Assembly (NCBI GenBank): GCA_013372875.1
Contig: JABXIW010000436.1
Coordinates: 1 to 29,637, forward strand
Direction: 5' to 3'
Length of the DNA stretch: 29,637 nt
Source of the DNA: Gammaproteobacteria bacterium
GTDB lineage: Bacteria; Pseudomonadota; Gammaproteobacteria; Enterobacterales; Kangiellaceae
Positions 24,843 to 29,637 of this stretch are shown here, one piece after another. Under the pieces are notes generated by a model. The model did no database searches and was not told where the DNA came from. It saw nothing but the letters and a program-made list of their open reading frames with translations. The translations under genes and the position numbers were made by a program. The first letter of the stretch is position 1, and each line of letters opens with the position of its first letter.

Positions 24843-25244
24843 ATGAGTGATGTACTAGAGCAACTAAGGGAATTGATGAAGAGTCTGGGTGAGACAGACT
24901 ATTCTCTTCAAAATAAAACCCATATCAGCCAATCAACCATCTACCGTATTGTAGAGGGCAAAACTTCTGATCCTGGAATATTCAAAATTGACAACCTAGC
25001 ACGTGCTATGGGGCACTGTTTGTCACTAGTTCCTATGAGCGAATTTTCGCAAAAGTTGCAAGACATTGATGATGTCCAAGAACTGAGTAAAACCATTGCC
25101 ATGATTGAAAGTTTGGCTGAAGCTCGCGGTTATGCACTCTCTCCTATAGAAAAAGCCGAGTTAATTTTAGCAAACTATAAAAGCACTTCTACGACAGAGT
25201 CACAGCAAACTCAACTATCGAACGTCGTAAATCTAAAATCTTAA
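24843..25244 (+). CDS. XRE-like helix-turn-helix regulator
   Basis: A 133-residue DNA-binding protein. The HTH is at about residues 15-60, with 'HISQSTIYRIVEGKTSDPG' (27-45) giving the turn and recognition helix and 'IDNLARAMGHCLSLVP' (48-63) the following helices, as in Cro/CI-type folds. The C-terminal half is helical and charged ('ELSKTIAMIESLAEARGY'), without an enzymatic motif, perhaps for dimerisation. No Shine-Dalgarno sequence is seen before the ATG. It is directly downstream of a dense set of inverted repeats, and its stop codon is immediately followed by the rhombosortase ATG with no base between. Probably autoregulated. The target set is unknown. Confidence 0.8.
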   Translation: MSDVLEQLRELMKSLGETDYSLQNKTHISQSTIYRIVEGKTSDPGIFKIDNLARAMGHCLSLVPMSEFSQKLQDIDDVQELSKTIAMIESLAEARGYALSPIEKAELILANYKSTSTTESQQTQLSNVVNLKS

Positions 25245-25850
25245 ATGAGCAGCTTTTTACACAAATACTGGCTTAGTGTCAGTATTACTCTTGTGGTATT
25301 GATACTGCTATTGCTCGAGCCTACCGCTAGCAATTGGCTTGAATATAATCGAACAGCAGTAACCAATGGCCAATATTGGCGCTTTATCACTGCAAACCTA
25401 GTCCATTTAAGTCCACAACATACCCTAATGAATTTAGCCAGCTTATGGCTCATCACTTTAATCTTCCGATCACTTATAAATATCAATGACTGGATTTACT
25501 GGTTTCTAGCATTGTATTTTTGCAATATTCTCGGAATGCATTTATGGCTGCCTGAACTTAATCAATACGTTGGAATGTCCGGCGCTTTGTACGGTTTGAT
25601 CGCAGCCTGTTGTGTCGCTGAAATGCGCCTGAAGGTATGGCTTAGCGGCTTATTATTGATAGTAGTTGGAATAAAAATATTCGCGCCACAAATTTTAGGA
25701 ATCAGCTCAGAATACGATAGTTGGATTGGCGGCTTTGTAGTCGATGAGTCACATATCATCGGCTATTTACAAGGTGTCATTCTCGGTTTAGTTTGGCCGA
25801 AAAGCCGATTGAATCAACCGGCTTTTTCGCAACTAATTTCAAAAAAATAA
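25245..25850 (+). CDS. rrtA: Rhombosortase (rhomboid-like GlyGly-CTERM protease)
   Basis: An inner-membrane serine protease of 201 residues with about six TM segments. Rhomboid motifs: 'RFITANLVHLSPQHTLMN' (46-63) with H54 and N63, catalytic S112 in 'VGMSGALYG', and catalytic H170 in 'VVDESHIIGYLQG'. The short size and the 'DxxHxxG' form of the His motif fit rhombosortases, which process exported proteins that carry a C-terminal GlyGly-CTERM tail, rather than GlpG. No such substrate tail is visible in the window. It shares a transcript with the HTH gene. A terminator-like hairpin lies inside its last codons. Residual doubt: it could be another small rhomboid. Confidence 0.8.
   Translation: MSSFLHKYWLSVSITLVVLILLLLEPTASNWLEYNRTAVTNGQYWRFITANLVHLSPQHTLMNLASLWLITLIFRSLININDWIYWFLALYFCNILGMHLWLPELNQYVGMSGALYGLIAACCVAEMRLKVWLSGLLLIVVGIKIFAPQILGISSEYDSWIGGFVVDESHIIGYLQGVILGLVWPKSRLNQPAFSQLISKK
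25800..25827 (+). terminator. Terminator-like hairpin inside the end of the rhombosortase gene
   Basis: AAAAGCCG and CGGCTTTT form a perfect 8-bp stem with an 11-base loop, followed by T and C. The plus strand gives five T residues. It ends about 23 bases before the stop codon, so it overlaps coding sequence. It could serve the convergent comEA transcript as well, but with only four T residues in that direction. Confidence 0.4.
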
Positions 25851-25863
25851 TTTTAAAGAAAAA

Positions 25864-26160
25864 TTATAGTCCAATTTTATCTCGGTTTTTAGCTAAAGTT
25901 TTCTCACCAATACCTTTAACAGCTGTAAGCTCATTAACCGATTTAAAATCACCATACTCTTTACGGTATTCAATAATTGCTTGCGCTTTTTTCAAACCAA
26001 CGCCTTTTAAGCTAGTTGCTAATTGATCTGCGGAAGCGGTATTAATGTTAACGCGAGCGATTGTTTGCTCAGCAGTTACGCGCATTTCTTTGTCTTTAGC
26101 AAAACCTGTTTGAGAAACTAACGTCAACGCCAATAGAATTGCAGAAATAAACTTTTTCAT
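25864..26160 (-). CDS. ComEA-like helix-hairpin-helix secreted protein
   Basis: A 98-residue periplasmic protein. The signal peptide is about 1-21 (MKKFISAILLALTLVSQTGF, cleavage near GFA). The rest carries paired helix-hairpin-helix motifs: 'VNINTASADQL' (37-47), 'LKGVGLKKAQAII' (51-63) and 'LTAVKGIGEKTL' (77-88), as in the DNA-binding domain of ComEA. The start at 26160 is chosen over an upstream ATG at 26220 because AGGAG stands 9 nt before it and the signal peptide begins there. It may bind DNA during uptake. Stand-alone ComEA-like proteins are widespread in gammaproteobacteria and not all are proven in competence. Confidence 0.88.
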   Translation of the reverse strand: MKKFISAILLALTLVSQTGFAKDKEMRVTAEQTIARVNINTASADQLATSLKGVGLKKAQAIIEYRKEYGDFKSVNELTAVKGIGEKTLAKNRDKIGL

Positions 26161-26228
26161 AAAAAAATCTCCTTTTAATGTGTTCAATGTCCTTAGACGT
26201 TGAGCATCATAAAAGAGCAATTTCTTGA

Positions 26229-26936
26229 CTACAAGTTGCTTACTAGGCTTTCAGAAATATCGCACAATGCTTTTAGCGGATCTGCAGCTTGGGTGATAGG
26301 CCTGCCAATTACCAAGAAGTCTGAACCCGCCTTTATCGCTTTTTCAGGTGTCATAATACGGCTTTGATCGCCTACATCAGCACCTATAGGTCTAATGCCT
26401 GGCGTGACTAATTTAAAATCTTGGCCAAATTCGGCTTTTAATTTTTGTGCTTCCCAAGCAGAACAGACGACCCCATCAAGCCCTGCTTCTTGGGTTAAAC
26501 CTGCTAAGTGGATAACTTGTTCTGCTAGAGGTTTTTGGTAGCCTAATCGTTGATAATTATCTTCATCCATACTGGTGAGCATGGTCACGGCTATCAATAA
26601 TGGCTTCTCTTCGCCGTATTTTTGAATGGCGTCATTTGCCATCTTCATCATTTTCACGCCGCCAGTAGCGTGCACATTAGTCATCCAAACGCCAAGCTCT
26701 GCAGCTGCGCAACAAGCCTTAGCAACTGTATTTGGAATATCGTGAAATTTTAAATCAAGGAAAACTTTGAAATCTTTTCTGACTAGCTTCTTAACAAATT
26801 TTGGCCCAAACAAAGTAAACATTTCTTTGCCGACTTTTAACGCAGCCAAACTTGGATCAAGTTGTTCAACCAAGCTCAATGCATCTTTCTTATTATCATA
26901 ATCGAGCGCTACAACAATTTTAGGATCGCTAGTCAT
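26229..26936 (-). CDS. pyrF: Orotidine 5'-phosphate decarboxylase
   Basis: The last step of UMP synthesis: OMP to UMP and CO2. It has 235 residues. The catalytic signature '[13 protein letters not shown]' (59-71) provides D61, K63 and D66. 'VTPGIRP' (198-204) and '[10 protein letters not shown]' (231 region of the barrel, near the phosphate gripper) complete the TIM-barrel site. It starts 6 nt after the lapB stop, the same order (lapA-lapB-pyrF) as in E. coli and relatives, so it belongs to the ihfB-lapA-lapB-pyrF run. Confidence 0.98.
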   Translation of the reverse strand: MTSDPKIVVALDYDNKKDALSLVEQLDPSLAALKVGKEMFTLFGPKFVKKLVRKDFKVFLDLKFHDIPNTVAKACCAAAELGVWMTNVHATGGVKMMKMANDAIQKYGEEKPLLIAVTMLTSMDEDNYQRLGYQKPLAEQVIHLAGLTQEAGLDGVVCSAWEAQKLKAEFGQDFKLVTPGIRPIGADVGDQSRIMTPEKAIKAGSDFLVIGRPITQAADPLKALCDISESLVSNL

Positions 26937-26942
26937 TTTCTG

Positions 26943-28118
26943 TTATTCGCCTTCTATACCTTGAATCGGTTTAATGGAGCTCCAGTCTTTGCAGCTCGGG
27001 CATTGCCAATGGATTATTCGACCACTAAAACCACAATTGTGGCAAACGTAACGCGGCTTTCTTTCTACTAACTTTTCAACAATCCCATCAAGCAATTGCA
27101 AGCTAGGTTTAGCTGACTCTTGCGCGTGCTCAATGTGTAAGCTGATTAGTTGATGCAAACCTTTGAGTGACGGCTTATCTTTTAAATAAGCACCAATCAG
27201 TTCTGCGGCAGCCTTATCACCCTTTTCTTTTTGAACCAGGACTGAGAGCTCGATTAGCGCCGAAACTCCAGCACCTTTATCCAAACTTTGCTGCAAAAAT
27301 TTATAGTAACCTTTTTCATCTTTTTTATTCAGATAAGCAGCTTTTAAATTATCCAATGCTTCAGGTAAAAAAGCGATATCTTGCTCTAGTAATCGAGCAT
27401 AAGATTTAATCGCCGCTTTATAGTTTCCATCTTCAAAATAGAGATCACCTTGCAATAAACTGGCTCGAACTGAATTAGGGTTAGCCGCCATCGACTTCTT
27501 AATAGTTGCTAAAGCGGCTTTAATATCTTTCTGATCTTTTTTCTCAGTGGCTAATTCGCAATAGTAATGGGCAATGGCCTTAGATTGCTTTTCACCCATC
27601 ACAATTTCTAATTGCTCAGCAGTTTTCGCAGCTTGTTCCCAATCCCTAGTGGCTTGGTGAATATTAAGCAATTGGTGCAAAGAGTCTTTTTTATGCTTTG
27701 GCTCGGCCAATAATTTATTAAACAAATTGGTCGCGCGGTCATACATCCCAACCGCCTGATAATCTACTGCTAGCTCGTATAAGGCTTTATTATGATTTTG
27801 TTTAGAAAGCTGTGGTCTGGCGATAATATTTTGGTGTAAGCGAATGGCTCTATCCACTTCACCTCTTTTGCGAAACAGATGACCCAAAGCCATGTGAGTA
27901 TCCACCGTATCCGTATCCACTTGCAGTAGATCAATAAAGGTATCAACCGCTTTATCAGGCTGCTCGTTTAAAAGGTAATTCAAACCCTTGATGTAATTAC
28001 TCGACAGGCTGTTGGCTTGTGATTTAGGCTCTGAGGACTGCTTTCTGCCAATGCGATAACCAGAATAAACGGCTATGGGCAGCAATACTAATGTCCCAAT
28101 AAGAAACCACTCATTCAT
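26943..28118 (-). CDS. lapB: Lipopolysaccharide assembly protein B
   Basis: An inner-membrane-anchored TPR protein (391 residues) that in E. coli helps FtsH degrade LpxC and so limits LPS synthesis. An N-terminal membrane anchor (about 4-20, 'FLIGTLVLLPIAVYSGY') precedes nine or so TPR helices (about 45-350). A C-terminal rubredoxin-type zinc knuckle follows with 'YVCHNCGFSG' and 'HWQCPSCKDWSS' (two CxxC pairs, about 357-380). It starts 2 nt after lapA. All structural hallmarks of LapB/YciM are intact. Confidence 0.96.
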   Translation of the reverse strand: MNEWFLIGTLVLLPIAVYSGYRIGRKQSSEPKSQANSLSSNYIKGLNYLLNEQPDKAVDTFIDLLQVDTDTVDTHMALGHLFRKRGEVDRAIRLHQNIIARPQLSKQNHNKALYELAVDYQAVGMYDRATNLFNKLLAEPKHKKDSLHQLLNIHQATRDWEQAAKTAEQLEIVMGEKQSKAIAHYYCELATEKKDQKDIKAALATIKKSMAANPNSVRASLLQGDLYFEDGNYKAAIKSYARLLEQDIAFLPEALDNLKAAYLNKKDEKGYYKFLQQSLDKGAGVSALIELSVLVQKEKGDKAAAELIGAYLKDKPSLKGLHQLISLHIEHAQESAKPSLQLLDGIVEKLVERKPRYVCHNCGFSGRIIHWQCPSCKDWSSIKPIQGIEGE

Positions 28119-28120
28119 GC

Positions 28121-28417
28121 CTAAATATCTTCCTTAATCGGCATAGTTCTTAAATTTTTAAGCTCTTGTTCACTTTTGGCTAGCTTGCGGCGACAGGATT
28201 TTAGTTGGGTCTTGCTTTTCATCAAAGATATGGCTGACATACTCAAGCCAATGATCAAGCCCAATCCCAAGCAAATGGTAATTAGCAACACCAACTGAAT
28301 GGAAGTTTCGCCGAATAGATAATTGAGTTGAATGGTTTGATCATTTTGATTAGCGAACATAAAGGCTAATCCAAAAGCTACTAACAGCAAAACTATGGCG
28401 ATAAGCAATCTCACCAC
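28121..28417 (-). CDS. lapA: Lipopolysaccharide assembly protein A (DUF1049)
   Basis: A 98-residue inner-membrane protein with two TM helices (about 3-21 and 40-62) and a cytoplasmic coiled tail (about 68-93, 'SKTQLKSCRRKLAKSEQELK'). 'FANQNDQTIQLNYLFGE' between the helices is the DUF1049 signature. It works with LapB in LPS assembly. Its order between ihfB (20 nt upstream) and lapB (2 nt downstream) is the standard arrangement. Confidence 0.94.
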   Translation of the reverse strand: MVRLLIAIVLLLVAFGLAFMFANQNDQTIQLNYLFGETSIQLVLLITICLGLGLIIGLSMSAISLMKSKTQLKSCRRKLAKSEQELKNLRTMPIKEDI

Positions 28418-28437
28418 TCACTCCTGAATATAATGTT

Positions 28438-28740
28438 TTATGGTTTTATCGGTTTATCTTTGCCAGCATCAGCTCTTTCACGCAGCTCTTTACCAGGCTT
28501 GAAATGCGGAACATATTTGCCAGCTAAAGTTACTGACTCGCCCGTTTTCGGGTTTCTGCCCACGCGTGGTGCTCTATAGTGCAATGAAAAGCTGCCAAAG
28601 CCGCGAATCTCGATACGATCACCATTGGCCAATGACTCAGACATTTGATCGATTAACGATTTTACTACCAATTCGAGATCACGAACCGATAATTGCGGAT
28701 TTTTATCAACCAACTTCTCGATTAACTGTGATTTTGTCAT
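28438..28740 (-). CDS. ihfB: Integration host factor, beta subunit
   Basis: A nucleoid protein that bends DNA as a heterodimer with IhfA. It has 100 residues. The DNA-binding arm carries '[20 protein letters not shown]' (47-66) with the intercalating Pro of the 'RNPKTG' loop, followed by '[15 protein letters not shown]' (77-91). An N-terminal '[10 protein letters not shown]' is typical of IhfB rather than HU or IhfA. It sits downstream of rpsA, as in E. coli, and has a promoter candidate of its own and a leader of about 115 nt. Confidence 0.97.
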   Translation of the reverse strand: MTKSQLIEKLVDKNPQLSVRDLELVVKSLIDQMSESLANGDRIEIRGFGSFSLHYRAPRVGRNPKTGESVTLAGKYVPHFKPGKELRERADAGKDKPIKP

Positions 28741-28919
28741 AAACTGAATCCTTCATTGTTATCGTTAGCCATGCTTATTGCTAACAACTCACTCAAGTTG
28801 AGACCACAAATAAGTCTTAAAAGTTGCATTTTTTACATAAAAAAGCAGCTAACTCATTTAATTATATAACATTTTTTCCTTTTTAGGGGAATTAGATGCA
28901 AAATTTTGCAAACATAAAA
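28741..28919 (-). promoter_or_regulatory. ihfB promoter region and leader
   Basis: On the minus strand a TATAAT box lies at 28861-28866, preceded by TGTTA, which gives an extended -10-like context; no good -35 is found. Just upstream is a perfect 14-bp palindrome TGCAAAATTTTGCA (28897-28910). In the leader, GTTAGC and GCTAAC (28764-28785) form a 6-bp stem around ten bases. Which regulator uses the palindrome is unknown. Confidence 0.4.
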
Positions 28920-28941
28920 AAACCCGCCAAAAGGCGGGTTT
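28920..28941 (-). terminator. Intrinsic terminator of rpsA
   Basis: A perfect 9-bp stem, AAACCCGCC with GGCGGGTTT, around a 4-base loop, followed on the minus strand by a run of T residues (TTTTTTATG). It is 27 bases past the rpsA stop, and separates rpsA from the ihfB operon. Confidence 0.92.
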
Positions 28942-28967
28942 CTCATATAAAAGCTACAAATTTACGA

Positions 28968-29637
28968 TTAGTCGCCCATTTGCTCTTTTAAAAGGTCACC
29001 TAAAGTTGAAGGTGCTGAAGCGTTATCATTGCTGAATTCTTTGATAGCCGCTTGCTCTTCAGCGTGATCTTTCGCTTTGATAGATAAGCTGATGTTGCGC
29101 GTCTTCTTATCAACGCCAACGAACTTAGCTTCAACTTCGTCACCTACTGCAAAGTGCTTAGAAGCATCATCAACACGCTCAGCGCTAATGTCTGAAGCAC
29201 GTAAGTAGCCGTCGATGTTATCAGCTAATTCAACTAATACGCCTTTAGCATCAACTTCTTTAGCTGTACCTTTAACGATAGAACCTTTAGGGTTCGCCGC
29301 TAAGAAGTCTGATAATGGATCCGCGTCAACTTGCTTGATACCTAACGAGATACGCTCACGCTCAGCATCAACTGCCAATACAACAGCTTCAACTTCGTCG
29401 CCTTTCTTGAATTCACGAACCGCTTCTTCACCTGCAACATTCCAAGAAATGTCAGATAAGTGAACAAGACCGTCGATGCCGCCGTCAAGACCAATGAAGA
29501 TACCGAAATCAGTGATAGACTTGATGCTACCAGCAACACGGTCGCCTTTGTTATGAGACTTAGCAAATACTTCCCAAGGGTTGTCTTTACATAGCTTAAG
29601 ACCTAGAGAAATACGACGACGCTCTTCGTCAATTTCA
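28968..29637 (-). CDS. rpsA: 30S ribosomal protein S1 (C-terminal part)
   Basis: The minus-strand frame is open from the right edge to the stop, giving the last 222 residues; the start is outside the window. The sequence closely follows E. coli S1: '[16 protein letters not shown]', then '[20 protein letters not shown]' and '[19 protein letters not shown]' (the fifth S1/OB repeat), then '[20 protein letters not shown]' and '[16 protein letters not shown]' (the sixth). The tail ends '...[11 protein letters not shown]'. S1 holds mRNA on the 30S subunit during initiation. No frameshift or internal stop is seen. Confidence 0.98.
   Translation of the reverse strand, partial: EIDEERRRISLGLKLCKDNPWEVFAKSHNKGDRVAGSIKSITDFGIFIGLDGGIDGLVHLSDISWNVAGEEAVREFKKGDEVEAVVLAVDAERERISLGIKQVDADPLSDFLAANPKGSIVKGTAKEVDAKGVLVELADNIDGYLRASDISAERVDDASKHFAVGDEVEAKFVGVDKKTRNISLSIKAKDHAEEQAAIKEFSNDNASAPSTLGDLLKEQMGD

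Noticed and set aside
26161..26220. 20-residue N-terminal extension of the comEA-like protein
   Set aside because: It would bury the signal peptide; AGGAG stands correctly before the ATG at 26160.
29215..29566. Frameshift or broken rpsA, suggested by several short overlapping frames
   Set aside because: The S1 frame is open continuously from 28968 to the window edge; the others are shadows, and the apparent start at 29378 is an internal TTG.

Overview
The window looks like a chromosomal segment of an AT-leaning, aerobic marine gammaproteobacterium. The gene order rpsA-ihfB-lapA-lapB-pyrF, a rhombosortase, a short 4-hydroxyphenylpyruvate/homogentisate pathway and a HutF/HutG-type histidine pathway fit an amino-acid-consuming lineage such as Kangiella or its relatives. 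That genus is an inference from gene content, not a database match. I see no tRNA, rRNA, IS element, prophage or CRISPR array.

Layout. (1) 1-5542, minus strand: a complete phenylalanine/tyrosine degradation block. phhA (Phe to Tyr) is its own unit, ended by a strong terminator. A sigma70-like promoter right behind that terminator starts hppD-hmgA-fahA-maiA (4-hydroxyphenylpyruvate to fumarate plus acetoacetate). The last gene is followed within 23 bases by a secreted DUF3466/HAF-repeat protein cut by the window edge. The hppD message has a leader of about 270 nt containing a large hairpin. (2) 5877-13712: slt (lytic transglycosylase); a minus-strand set of a predicted outer-membrane beta-barrel protein and two related two-TM proteins; a small conserved acidic protein and ung; then an overlapping gene pair encoding a periplasmic ABC_sub_bind-type binding protein and a membrane protein built like a hybrid histidine kinase with its catalytic motifs eroded. 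(3) 13704-22989: the hut region, hutF(-), hutI(+), a DUF3592 membrane protein(+), hutG(-), hutC-hutU-hutH(+) and an alpha/beta hydrolase(+). Histidine is taken to glutamate, formate and two ammonia by the HutH-U-I-F-G route. A perfect 16-bp HutC-type palindrome lies between hutG and hutC, and HutG carries an extra N-terminal His-rich helical domain. (4) 23081-25850: a secreted DUF4139 protein, then a 240-bp intergenic region full of inverted repeats with face-to-face promoter candidates and an intrinsic terminator pointing left, followed by an HTH regulator directly abutting a rhombosortase gene. (5) 25864-29637, minus strand: comEA-like, pyrF, lapB, lapA, ihfB and the 3' part of rpsA, a standard housekeeping block.

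The most interesting signals are the binding protein/dead hybrid kinase pair (11039-13712), the candidate minus-strand small RNA and operator cluster upstream of the HTH-rhombosortase pair (24625-24842), the HutG fusion, and the hairpin leader of the tyrosine operon.
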